Below, piece after piece: positions 11,572 to 21,423 of a stretch of 64,000 nt of DNA (positions within the stretch are counted from its first letter, which is position 1; every line of letters starts with the position of its first letter). The position numbers and the translations under genes were made by a program. The notes under the pieces were generated by a model. The model searched no databases. It had not been told where the DNA came from and saw nothing but the letters and a program-made list of their open reading frames with translations. The DNA comes from Pyricularia pennisetigena (Eukaryota; Ascomycota; Sordariomycetes; Magnaporthales; Pyriculariaceae): the NCBI RefSeq assembly GCF_004337985.1, contig NW_021940918.1, positions 3,069,014 through 3,133,013 on the forward strand, read 5' to 3'.

Positions 11572-11810
11572 TTACTTGTTTGTGTTTGTGTTTTACTTGC
11601 ATATGATACCATTTTGCTATTAATCAATGTACACGAATGCGAAAAGGTCTCTTGTCCTTGTCAAGGTACTCCTGTCCTAGATGTTTATTACCGCCTTTTG
11701 GTCATTACCTTGGATCCATCGCTTTGGCCAAAGCCTAGACTTGTGGCTGTTTTGTGGTGTGTGTGTGTGTGCGCGCGTGGAAAACCACCAACTCAGCTGC
11801 GCGACTCGTG

Positions 11811-12494
11811 TTAGCAGTCTCTTATCTCTTCCATCCTCGCCCCCAAGGGGGTTGATGCAACATACCACTGTCCAGGCGACCGGCGCTGATCCGTAAACGC
11901 GATGGTCATGTCGTCGGTCCTGAGACTAGCCAGCGTCGCGCCGCCAGTGGTGGTGAGCAAATCCCTAAAGTTGACGACCATGAACACGTCCCGACTGGCG
12001 GCGGTGGTGGACACGGCGGTGGAGACGCTGTCGGTCTTGAGCCACGGCTGGCCAAACGCCCAGCTCGCGCCGGAGAGGCTGGTCTGGGAGCCTGCGGAGC
12101 CGACGACGCGGCCCGGCGTGACGGCGTAGGCGGCCTGCAGGGTGCCGACGACGCCGGCGGGCAGCTCCGCGAAGCCGTGCTGCGTGTTCTCCACCACGGC
12201 CGTGATGCAGCCGACCGGGTAGCGCGCCTGCACCACCACCGCGCACGTCCGCTCCCGCTCCGACGCCGGCGTGAGCTCCGCCGCGAACTGGTCAAAGCCC
12301 AGCGTCACCGCCGTCCGGTCCAGGCTGATCTGGTTCGTGAACGTGCCCGACGGGCAGCCGTTGCCCGCCACCGTCACCGTCTGGATCTGGATCTGGTCGC
12401 CCGCCGGGAGGTTCTGGCGGCGCTCGAGCGAAAGGTCGGTCGGCGCTGCGGTGGCCAGGTGCAGGAGGGGGAGGAGGGCGGGTGCTAGCCTCAT
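11811..12494 (-). CDS. Secreted DUF4360 family protein
   Basis: A single exon encodes 227 residues. The N-terminus is a signal peptide (MRLAPALLPLLHLATA) with a possible KEX2-like site at ERR. The DUF4360 pattern follows: GNGCPSGTF, then TLGFDQFAAELTP, a single Cys in RTCAVVVQARYPVG where the family usually has NCQ, and a HGFAELPAGVVGTL strand. DUF4360 proteins are small secreted proteins of unknown function common in ascomycetes. The C-terminus (EEIRDC) is short relative to the usual W-x-R-C ending, so a missed 3' intron is possible. The start codon lies 18 bases downstream of a 62-bp poly-A tract on the coding strand. Confidence 0.8.
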   Translation of the reverse strand: MRLAPALLPLLHLATAAPTDLSLERRQNLPAGDQIQIQTVTVAGNGCPSGTFTNQISLDRTAVTLGFDQFAAELTPASERERTCAVVVQARYPVGCITAVVENTQHGFAELPAGVVGTLQAAYAVTPGRVVGSAGSQTSLSGASWAFGQPWLKTDSVSTAVSTTAASRDVFMVVNFRDLLTTTGGATLASLRTDDMTIAFTDQRRSPGQWYVASTPLGARMEEIRDC

Positions 12495-12511
12495 TGTGTA
12501 TGGTGGGGGGT

Positions 12512-12512
<1 letters not shown>

Positions 12513-12574
<62 letters not shown>
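12513..12574 (+). repeat. 62-bp poly-T homopolymer
   Basis: An uninterrupted T run. On the minus strand it is poly-A in the 5' leader or core promoter of the DUF4360 gene. Its true length in the genome is uncertain because such runs are error-prone. Confidence 0.95.
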
Positions 12575-14650
12575 CTCAGTTGTTTGAGGGGCGGGGAGGG
12601 TGTGTTAGTGTATATGGAGGAGCGTCTGTATACAAGGGATGTGTGGGCTGCGCGACTTGCGTCTCGCTATGCGATCCGTGGCGATGGAGATATCTCTCTG
12701 GTTTGTATCACCGAAATAGACGTGATGGTCTGCTGGCTTGACCACGTTTTATACATCGTCTCAAGAGGTGTAAACCCCTCGAGCGGAGGAGAACAGGCAG
12801 CACTGGAGACATGTTACGACATCGAGATCGGCATTTTCTCTGGGGAGCTAGTCACAAAAACACGAGCGTCGGAGTGGGTGGAGGAGCAGGAAGCGAAAAA
12901 AAAGGCGCAGGCGACATCTCGTGAGTGTTCAGCTCTTTTCCTTCTCTCTTTCAGTTGGGCAGAGAGCCTGTACCAGGTGGGCTCTCAGACCACACCTAGC
13001 GCCGCATTTCCCGTCCTTCCAAGACCAATATTTGCGCGTGAGGGTGTCATCAAAAATTCCGAGTGTGTGCCCCATGGATGCTACTATTGGCGAGGGGGGA
13101 GGGCAGAGAGTCCTGGAGTGGAAGCTGTAATGGCGAGGTACCTGGAATAGTGTTCAATTTTCAAATGCGACTGATGTGCGCAGCCGAGCAACTGTCAAAG
13201 CAGCATTTTTGATCTTGTCTGGGCGAATATCATAAATCTTGGTATAGAATAGGAGCCGCAAAACGAGTACCAGGTAACACGTTTTTCGCTGCCCATACGC
13301 ATCGTATATTGCTTGCAGCGGCCTGCGGGCCTACCCATATTGGACCCCCCCGTCGCTTGTCGGTCGCCAATCGACAAGTCTTTGTTCCCGGCTCGCTACC
13401 ACCTCTTTCTCGACCTGTCAAGCAAGCACGTAAACTCATTGACATTCCCAAATTACGTACTCGGGAGCCCTCGCCGAGACCAGTGTGGGTCGTATACGCT
13501 CTGCCGTGTTCCCCCATGACTCCCCAGGCAGGATTTGCTGACCACCAAAGAGAACTTATGCTAAGCCTCCATGGCTGTCTATTCAGGTATTCCATCGCGC
13601 CAGCGGCCTGGTTGCATCGTGAGCCGTCCCGTCTGTGTGGGTGGGATTACGTGCGGGGGAGACATGGTGCAAACTCCGACACATGGCTATTTTAAATATC
13701 AACTCACCCTGACCTGTATTGGTGGGTAAGACTATTGATTTTTCCTGCATTTGTTTCGGCTTTTCCTTTCTCTTCTTCCGGTGGAAAAAAAAAAAAAAAA
13801 AAAGCTTTCCAATGCGATTGTTTTGTGGAGGGAATTCGTGCATGAATAGGCATTGGGGGTCATCCATAGCTTTCTTTCACCCCATGGGGATGTTTAACTA
13901 CCATTGGCTTCTCGAATCTTTTCCCCCGCTGTGTTGCAGTCCCTTCTTTGGCAACGAAACCGAGGGGGAGGGGGGCCGTCTCGTCCTTCCGTCCTGCTTC
14001 TTGTCTACAAGTTTTGCCACATCCAACACTCGGGTACGAAATCAGTCACTAAATCATTCTTTGGTCTGTAAGCAAAATTGATTAAAAAGAACCAAGACGT
14101 GCCCTCTCTGGTTTCTGCGCCTCTTTTTTCTTCCATGCTCATCTTACTCTTTCGTTGCAATAAACGCCGCCGTCACCGACTCGACAATTATATAAGCTTA
14201 GCTGACAGCTTATGACCGGATATTAATCATTTCGGCAGGGCTGAGGCGGGAAAGAATATATTGCCAACGAACCGGGACGGACGGAGCAATTGAAAGTTTT
14301 GAGGGGGTCAGTTAATATATATTGACGTTTCCGCCTCTGGGGCGTGCATCAGCTTCCGCGTAATTTTGCAAGCAATTAATTCCCCAGGGATTCGGCAGAA
14401 TTTTGGCACTCTCGTGCGCAAATGTTTGGTGCAATATTGAACTTTTTCACTATTGCAACACGGGAATGTAGCCAACTTCTAAGGGGGAGATCAATTGACA
14501 ATGATTTGATATTGGATTCAGTCCATTCGAGCAAGGGAGCCCCGCAAAGGTTTGCTGTATGATGTATCTAGTAGACAAAAATCAAAAACGACCTCATGTC
14601 CCGTGGGTTAGTCTTCTCTGGGCCCGTCGCTCTCAGCACTTACCTTTTGA
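12575..14650. other. Intergenic, no gene seen
   Basis: Two kilobases without a convincing frame. It becomes AT-rich from about 14100 (for example TTAATATATATTGACG near 14310) and contains an A run at 13784-13803. Confidence 0.5.
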
Positions 14651-15172
14651 TTACTTGTTGGCCGGGTCGAGCTGCCGAGAACGCTGCCAGGCATTCTTCA
14701 GCACGGTCGCGGCGTCCCTCTGCTCCTTAGAGTCAGACGCCGAGCCGATAGCGGCAGCACCTCCACCCTCAGCCTCAGCCAGCCTCCCCGCCAGCTCCTC
14801 CACCAACCGCAGGTGCTCCGCGTGCTTGTGCCTGACCAACCTCTCGACCTCTGGGGCGACGCCCGCGGCTCGGAAACCGCCGACCACCGAGGCGCGCAGC
14901 TCGGGCCACTGGATGTAGTAGTCCCTGGAGCGGGCGACGCACTCGGGCGCCCAGCAGGCGTAGCGGCGCTCGTCCAGCCTGGCCGTCAGGAGGTTGGTCG
15001 CCTCAAAGACGCGGTCGCACGCCTCGCACAGCCGCAGGTTGATGCCGGGCACGTCCTGGTCCTTGATCGTGCCCAGGCCACATCCGATCGCGAGGCGCCT
15101 GACGTTGGCTGCGTGCCAGGCGTCCGCCGAGGGGAACGGGTGAAATGGTGAGTTGGCTGGGTTGGAAGGCAT
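14651..15172 (-). CDS. Hypothetical protein with two Cys pairs
   Basis: A 173-residue frame starts at ATG 15172. Residues 48-80 hold LCEACDRVFEAT...RRYACWAPEC, two Cys pairs that could bind one zinc ion. The C-terminal part is charged and helical with an Ala/Gly-rich linker. Splice signals flank the coding region: a GTAAGA donor at 15274 with a TAGCAG acceptor just before the ATG, and an AAAAG/GTAAGT donor ten bases after the stop. Introns in both untranslated regions are therefore likely. Joining the 5' exon in frame to this ATG does not work, which supports a leader intron. I do not recognise the family. Confidence 0.55.
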   Translation of the reverse strand: MPSNPANSPFHPFPSADAWHAANVRRLAIGCGLGTIKDQDVPGINLRLCEACDRVFEATNLLTARLDERRYACWAPECVARSRDYYIQWPELRASVVGGFRAAGVAPEVERLVRHKHAEHLRLVEELAGRLAEAEGGGAAAIGSASDSKEQRDAATVLKNAWQRSRQLDPANK

Positions 15173-15851
15173 GATTTTGCTGCTAAAAAGGAAAAAGAAA
15201 AAAAAAAGAGTCCTCTTTATGCTTTTGACTTGCAGTTTTGATGGACGGGAGGGATAACAGGGGAGGGGTCTTACCGGTACTCGCGTTGTTGGTTGTGGTG
15301 ATGACTTGAGTACCAACGAATTGCAATCTGTCAAAAGGGCCAAGACTGGTTTGTGGGCTGTTGCGAAGAATCTTGCTTTAAAGTAAAGCATTGAAAGCTA
15401 TGATATCTGTGTCTGCCAGCGTCTTTGAAGTCTATATTACCGACGAATCCAGAGACAAAGAAATTGTCTTGCAACAACAAACAACGTGCAGTAAGGTATC
15501 AAAGAAACCAGTGAAAGAATATACCCTTCATTTGGAAGTCACTCGAGTGTCTACTGCAGGCTCAAAGCGATACGTGTCGACCAGAAAGCAGATTTCAATA
15601 TACGCAACCCAAGCAAGGGTCGATACAGCAGCTCTCACTTTGCCCAGTCAGGCCGCCAATCTTTGATCCAGAGCTACTATTACGGCGTGGTGCCACTCCA
15701 ATATCCAACTCAAAGCTTTGCCAACAGTTTCAGTCCAATCCCCTCATCTCGTCAGTATGGGCCACTCTCGGCACTCCAGGTCTTGCCAAGAATCGTGCTT
15801 TTCTCTTTTTTTTTCACTCAGGCGATATCCGCATTTGTTTTTTTTTTTTTT
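15173..15851. other. Intergenic, left edge of the AT-rich island
   Basis: This holds the presumed 5' untranslated exon of the preceding gene and a T run leading into the gap at 15852. A short plus-strand frame from 15400 to 15666 (about 88 residues) has no recognisable features. Confidence 0.45.
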
Positions 15852-15862
15852 NNNNNNNNNNN
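15852..15862. other. Assembly gap (11 N)
   Basis: The gap follows a poly-T run at about 15840-15851, so the sequence was probably lost in a homopolymer. It lies 21 bases beyond the stop of the short secreted protein at 15884. Confidence 0.95.
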
Positions 15863-15883
15863 GAGCAGCAGCCCCCAAAAGCG

Positions 15884-16039
15884 TCAAGACGGGCGATTCC
15901 CAGGGCAAAGGACCGGCTGAGCTTTACTAGTGCATGATGAAGGATGTGCTTCTTGTTCAAAGACCGTATAACTGCTGTCATCCTCTGCGGCCAAGGGGAC
16001 AGCGAGGGCGAGGGTGATTGCGATAAACTTGGATTGCAT
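15884..16039 (-). CDS. Candidate small secreted protein, 51 residues
   Basis: A minus-strand frame of 52 codons starts at ATG 16039 in a good context (CAGCAAAATGC). It encodes a textbook signal peptide, MQSKFIAITLALAVPLAA, followed by about 33 residues beginning EDDSSYTVFEQE with two cysteines (positions 36 and 45). It ends PGNRPS at a TGA. It sits at the edge of the AT-rich island and 21 bases from a gap, so the true 3' end could be altered by a missed splice or sequence error. The clear signal peptide in an otherwise noncoding AT-rich region argues that it is real or a recent remnant. Function is unknown, and an effector role would be inference. Confidence 0.5.
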   Translation of the reverse strand: MQSKFIAITLALAVPLAAEDDSSYTVFEQEAHPSSCTSKAQPVLCPGNRPS

Positions 16040-17282
16040 TTTGCTGAGTAATATTATAACAAAAAGTTTTGAGCAAAAAGGTTTTCAAGTAGTATACAAA
16101 GATGATTACCTTTTGTGATAGGGTAATTGGACAAAGCGCAAGAGTCTTGGACTCTTGGGTGAAAATGCTAGGAGGTCCTTCTTTTTATGTCAAACGGAAA
16201 CTGTCATTTTCAATGAACTTTGCATGTCCAGTTAGAAACACGTTTTCGGTATGGTTTACCATAACAGGACCCGTGTTTTTGAGGTGACAAAACTATGTTT
16301 GAAACACAGGCCATTTAAATATTTGTAATATAAATCCTTCAACTTTTCCAGGTCCCCGGCACTAAGTCCTTTCACAAACACAAATGATTAAAGGCGCTGA
16401 CTTGGTTCCAAGTTTATACCTTTGAAGCGATGCGTGGGTAATCTAGTTTACCTATCAAAAACAACTCATAGTTTCCAAAAATAAAGTTACTTGTTACCGA
16501 GGGTTTTACCTATTGGATACCCACAAATTAAATACCCCATATCGGGTACAAATTCTTTATTCAACCGGGTTGGGCGTGCAATTTCAAAGGTATTTTATAT
16601 AATTGTAAAAATAGGTTTGTTTTCTTCTTGTGTTTTGCAAAATTATGTAAAATAATTCATCAGACATTCGGTTGCAGCCCCGGAACGCCTTTTATCGTGC
16701 GGACCCAGGTCACGTGCAGAACTGATAACGCCTACAAATTAACGTGCAACCCGGTAGGGTTACGCTTTGAAAACTTTGGGCAAGCGTTGTATAATACGTT
16801 GCAGCGGCCGCTTATGAAAAGGGGTTCCCATGATCAAAAAGGTTAAAGAGTATTGTGCATCCCTAAGGGCTGATTTATAGTCCAAGTGGGAGTACTGCCT
16901 AGTATTGCCGTGTAAGCCTATACGTTATATATTCGATAGGCCTGCGTTGCTGCGGCTAGCGTGTGCGTAGCCTTCGTAGGGCACCGAGGGTGTGACAATC
17001 CCCATTCTAATATTGGGAGGTATGTAAGAAAGACAAAATGAAGCCCTCCGACTAATATATTAAGGTTAATTTGCGTATAGCTCTTATATTAATGGGCTTT
17101 TACTGGCTAACATCTGTTACTTTAGCATGTCTATACTATTCATAGCATAATCATAGTAGTGCGTATTAAGAATCTACCCGTAAAAGCGTAGGGAGCAAAT
17201 TTTGAAATATAAAAGATTTATGGTATATATTCAGCCGCAGTTCTTCTTTTTACAGCAAAACGAATAGAAAAGATCGCGCACA

Positions 17283-17319
17283 AATATATATAAATATATA
17301 TGTATATATTTATATATTG
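17283..17319. repeat. Near-palindromic AT tract
   Basis: An (AT)-rich imperfect inverted repeat (AATATATATAAATATATATG and its near mirror image) could form a hairpin. No function is assigned. Confidence 0.6.
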
Positions 17320-17729
17320 AATTTTGGTTTATCCGAATTCATTTTGCAGATTTACATGGTATTGTACTTGGGCATTATTTAGGCTTTTGATGCATATTTT
17401 ATTATATAAGATTGTTGGAGATAAATAGCAATAAATGCGAATATTAGTTTAGATAATTAGCTCATACGCGTATTGTTTGGTAATTTACCACTTAATTAAC
17501 GCCGATACTTTTAGTTTACGCGTAACCATTGAACAAATAGTGAAAATTGCCGCAGTTAATTGTTCTTGTTTACTTCCCAATATAATAAAGATAGCTGTTT
17601 GCAATTTGCTTTATAACAAGAGAAAAAAGGTTGTGCGTATCTTTGGATGCTTTAGCTATAAAGTACCCGCGAGCTGTATGTGCTATTTGATACCTGGAAT
17701 CCTGAATATCGTTTCAAATGCAATAGTTA

Positions 17730-18164
17730 TTATTGTTTACACAATCCCAAACGCATCATTTTATCTTTACACCGTTGCCCAAAGCATTTGCGGGCCTGTG
17801 TGCCTTGGCTTTCTTTTAGTTTTTTCTGATTTATATAGATGAATATATCTTGATCGCTCCAGATTCCGGGAAAACATCCCCACTTATCATGCCATCTGCA
17901 CGAGGACTTTGTACGGCAAACATTAATATCAAAATTCTGCACGTCTCGTAAGGTTAATATAATCAATTTATCATTTTATTTAAATAAAAGAAAAAAGTTC
18001 GTCCTTACCTGGCAATATTCCAGCAGCTTTAATATTCTCTCATGTATAGGACAATATGGCTCCGCATCGGAAATTCTGGCTATATCATCTATATTATTGT
18101 TGCTTTGGGTTGCCAGGGCGCCAATGGCCAGGAAAACAATAGTTTGAATTTTAATAAAATGCAT
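17730..18164 (-). CDS. Candidate Cys-rich small secreted protein (effector-like), two exons
   Basis: Exon 1 is 18164-18009 (52 codons) and exon 2 is 17936-17730. The intron, 18008-17937 (72 bp), has a perfect CAG/GTAAGG donor, a TTAAC branch-like site and a GTGCAG acceptor. It is phase 0 and joins two open frames exactly. The product has 120 residues. MHFIKIQTIVFLAIGALATQ is a clear signal peptide, and the mature part has eight cysteines at 38, 51, 59, 65, 73, 103, 108 and 118. The even number is consistent with four disulfides. It lies alone in an AT-rich island, the usual setting of effector genes in plant-associated fungi. No homologue is recognised. The functional label is inference, while the gene structure is well supported. 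Confidence 0.68.
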
Positions 18165-20358
18165 TTTGTTTGTGGGCGGTTCTGGAAAGAGGAAGAAATT
18201 CCGGTAAGTGTATTAATTAATGGCGAGTTGAGTGATTGAACGGTGTTTAAACTAATGGTGAGAAACAAGTAACAGCAAAATGCCAAATTAGACAAACAAA
18301 AGGTAGCACATATTAAACTTTTCAAGGGAAGATGTAAGCTACTTATAATATCTGCCCCGGAACTAGCATCGCGTTACGGGAATCCCGAGCACCTAGTCGT
18401 GGATGCAATATGCTAATTATACATTCGAGCCTTTGTTATAAAAGAAATAGTCCAGATTAGAAAACCCTTTTTTATGTAAGCACTAGTGAAAAGGGACCCC
18501 CGTCTACCAGCTGCAGTACATTAATATCACTAATGCGGGAAGTCCGTAGCATCGTTGTTCTGATCAAATTTACAATTGTTGCCGAACAACCTCATCACAC
18601 TTTAACGCTCTGGTTGGAAGTACGAATTTTAGGTCATAAAAGTTCCAATTGTAAAAACTTGTGCATCTGTAAATGTTTAGCATGATGATACCCAGCATGT
18701 GTTTGCTATTAATCGGGGAATGCAATTCGATTAATATGGAAAGACGGTGGAAAGTCGAATGCTAATCGGATAAATAAAGACCAGATGCTGGAAAGAGGCT
18801 TTCAAATCCCTCGTGGAAAAAAAAAAGAAATGACTTTACAAAATTGTCTATTTTGGTGAGAAAAGAACAAGCAAAATGCCCGATGACCCGCCGCTTCATG
18901 ACTGGTATCGACAATGCAAGACCAGGAAACCTGGACGTTCAGCCCCCGTCCGCATCTTGCCAGGTGTCTCTGTGCAAAAAGATTCGCTTCTGTGACGCTA
19001 GTACTCGGAAATTCATTGAAATTCTATCAATGTATTGTATTCTTTACAGAATAGCTTCTCAATGCTTTCAACTTTGAAAGAAAAAAAAAAAAAAAAAAAA
19101 AGACGATTATAGTGGACATGCAAGCTTTCCGGAAATCTCAAAACTCTCACTTTTCAAAACAAGAAGGATAGCCAAAGTAGGGTAATTTTCCAACGTCTTT
19201 GCCAGCTTATAGCTCGATGACTAGATGTCTAGCCTGTCTACTGCCGTTTCAAGTTTGCTCCATTCGGTACAATTGGGCATTTTCTGTCTTTACCTGGCCA
19301 ACGCGCCCGTAAAAGAGGGACGAGCGATATCACGTTTTCAATGTAGAGGTGGCGGCGGTGTTTAACTCAGCCGATATTGCTTTTTTCTTTTTCTTGCTTT
19401 TTGAAGATTCCAGCCATCTCGACGTGGACGCGACCGTCATCGCGCCTCGCTCTTTGCGGCGTCGCGGCCGGCCCGGTCTAGACCCAGCCCCAGGTCGTGA
19501 GATGAATTCGTGGAACTTGCCCTGCAGCGCCGGGCACCAGACGTGGCAGTTGGGGGGAAGATGAAATCCCTCCAACGCCAGTTTGAGAGCGGTTGCCGTG
19601 CCTCTCGGCTTTTGATAAAAAAAAAATCTACCCTGAGTCTCTGACATCCTCCGACAGGGCCAGCGACACGGCACTTTGATAGAGATCCTTTCAAGAACTT
19701 GGCTTGCTTGCAGATCAAAGTAAAAGGGTTCCAACTGCTTGTGGGGGAGGAACGGATGGTAAGTGCACGTCGTGGGGAAAGGGACGGGGACGAGATGGAC
19801 CGCTGCTGCTGATTGGGATCGGCGCCACTTACACTGGAGAGGGCCAAGATCAACCAACGTCATGAGCCCTGAAACTGTCAGACCCAACAAATAACTAGGG
19901 AATCTCCATTGCGATATCTCGTGCTGCAGGCAAGTGTAGGTTTTGGGGAGGCCAATGGATGTGAAGCTTATACTGAAGCATCGTTTAACTTGGCAACTGG
20001 CCAGGTCAAGAATCAACTCTGCCCACCAATCCTGGTCTTCCTTCCCCCTACGGCCAACCCCATCTTGCCGGTACAATCAAATTTACGGCCGGTGATCCAA
20101 ATGTATGCAAAGATGTACATGTGAGTTGTCATATGGCGGGAAGCCAAACAAGTACTATTGAGCATGGGGTCGATAACACCAACTGAGGACAAGGCGACAA
20201 GCATGGGGGACACCAAGGGTCCAAGGACCAAGGGATTTATCAACCATGAATCCAAAGGCCTGGCGATTATCATAAATCTTGTCGACGCCGGTGAGTTTTT
20301 CTGTGTTGGATAAGTTGGCTAGACTCGCCTTCAGTCAACTTCCTGCTGCTGCTTCTTT

Positions 20359-20387
20359 TCTTCTTCTTCTTCTTCTTCTTCTTCTTC
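20359..20387 (+). repeat. (TTC)n microsatellite
   Basis: About nine TTC units form a pyrimidine-rich tract roughly 290 bases upstream of the secreted protein start at 20669. Confidence 0.9.
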
Positions 20388-20520
20388 CTCCCCCAGCCTC
20401 CGCTGCCAGCTCATCAGTCAGCCACCATCGCCAACTCACTTGTCGCCTCTTGACTTTGTCTATCCACGCTCGTTAAATATCTCGGCTTTTCGGCATTCCT
20501 TGGCAATTTGTTTTCCCTTG

Positions 20521-20564
<44 letters not shown>
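20521..20564 (+). repeat. (ATC)n microsatellite
   Basis: About 14-15 ATC units lie in the presumed 5' leader of the secreted protein gene starting at 20669. Confidence 0.9.
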
Positions 20565-20566
<2 letters not shown>

Positions 20567-20668
20567 CTACCACCACCAAAAAAATATCTCATCTCTCAAT
20601 CATTCAATCAATCAACACATCCCATCCTCCCCCACAACCCACCAACTCCCGACTTCCATCCGTCCAAG

Positions 20669-21423
20669 ATGCGCTTCTCCATCCTCACCGCCGCCGCCGC
20701 CGCCTCCGTCACGGGCGTCCTGGCCGCTCCCCAGATCTACTTGAACGCGACCAGGGCCGACAACGTCACTACCACCGCCCCCTCCACTGCCCGGGTTGCC
20801 GTCGCCGCCGCCGCCGCAGCCCCCGCGGTGCCGCGCGTCGACCAGGCCGTGAAGATGGTGACGGCGCTCAAGGCCGACGTGGAAGGTGACCTCGCCGACA
20901 TGAAGAAGACGGGCGACGTCGCGAGGATGAAGAGCAAGATCAACACCGTCACCTCAAAGGTGGACAGGGTCTCGTCGACGGTCGCGGCCGCCATGAACGA
21001 CGTCAAGCTCGACCGCCTGTCCGAGGCCGACAGGTCGGCCGTGTTTGGCATGTTTCAGCAGGCCAAGACGCTCGCGAGCGAGGTCGAGCATAGCGTGGGC
21101 TCCATCGGCTCTGGTGAGTAGGCTATTTGTCATGTTCTCTCCGTCCACGTTCTTTTGTTTCTCGGCTTGCCACCAAACACACTGACACGACAAAAACAGA
21201 CGACCGCGCCGTGCTCCAATCCGAGCTGCAGCTTTTGCGCGTCGACCTGGGCTCCCTCCTGCAGCCTCTTTTGGACGTCATCCTGGACCTCCTCGGTAGC
21301 CTTCTCGGCGACGGCTCTGGAGAGGAGGACCCCAACGGCAAGCCCAGCGGCGGCAAGGGTGGTCTGCTGGGTGGCCTCCTTGGTGGTCTGCTGGGCGGTC
21401 TTGGTCTCGACGAGATCCTGTAA
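20669..21423 (+). CDS. Secreted helical protein with Gly-Leu repeat tail
   Basis: Exons are 20669-21113 and 21200-21423, joined across an 86-bp intron (GTGAGT...AACAG), giving 222 residues. The signal peptide is MRFSILTAAAAASVTGVLA. The mature protein is Ala-rich, then strongly helical with heptad-like spacing between about residues 55 and 145 (VDQAVKMVTALKADV, RMKSKINTVTSKVD). The last part contains LLQPLLDVILDLLGSLLG and a GGLLGGLLGGLLGG repeat. The layout loosely resembles hydrophobic surface-binding protein A and other surface-active wall proteins, but there is no definite domain match. No cysteines appear in the mature part. A surface or cell-wall role is inference. Confidence 0.7.

Larger units (their letters stand above)
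15900..18850. other. AT-rich, gene-poor island
   Basis: About 3 kb of visibly AT-rich sequence contrasts with GC-rich genes on either side. It is full of TTAATA, TATATA and AATAAA-type words and broken frames. No transposase or reverse transcriptase fragment is recognisable. This composition is typical of repeat sequence degraded by RIP (repeat-induced point mutation) in Sordariomycetes, but that cause is inferred. Two minus-strand short secreted proteins lie inside it. Confidence 0.6.
18851..20668. other. Intergenic, right flank of the AT-rich island
   Basis: Base composition returns to normal near 18900. An A run lies at 19080-19101. A 248-codon minus-strand frame at 19330-20076 has random-looking composition and ends in a poly-Lys/low-complexity tail, so I do not call it a gene. 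TTC and ATC trinucleotide repeats near the right end probably lie in the promoter and leader of the next gene. Confidence 0.5.

Noticed and set aside
10566..11606. Long Arg/Ala-rich plus-strand frame overlapping the 541-residue gene
   Set aside because: It is a shadow frame created by high GC at third codon positions of the real gene in the other frame. The same applies to the long minus-strand frames opposite this gene, the glycosyltransferase and the acyltransferase.
15400..15666. About 88-codon plus-strand frame
   Set aside because: Located between a 5' leader exon on the other strand and the gap, with no signal peptide or motif. It is likely chance.
17477..17842. 121-codon plus-strand frame with hydrophobic residues
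   Set aside because: It overlaps exon 2 of the spliced cysteine-rich gene on the opposite strand. Its hydrophobicity comes from AT-rich sequence.
19330..20076. 248-codon minus-strand open frame
   Set aside because: Composition looks random, it crosses a poly-Lys stretch from an A/T run, has no domain, signal peptide or family-like motif, and lies in a region without splice-supported structure.
20521..20564. Poly-His-like coding in the ATC repeat
   Set aside because: This is a microsatellite in the leader of a gene with a clear signal-peptide start at 20669.
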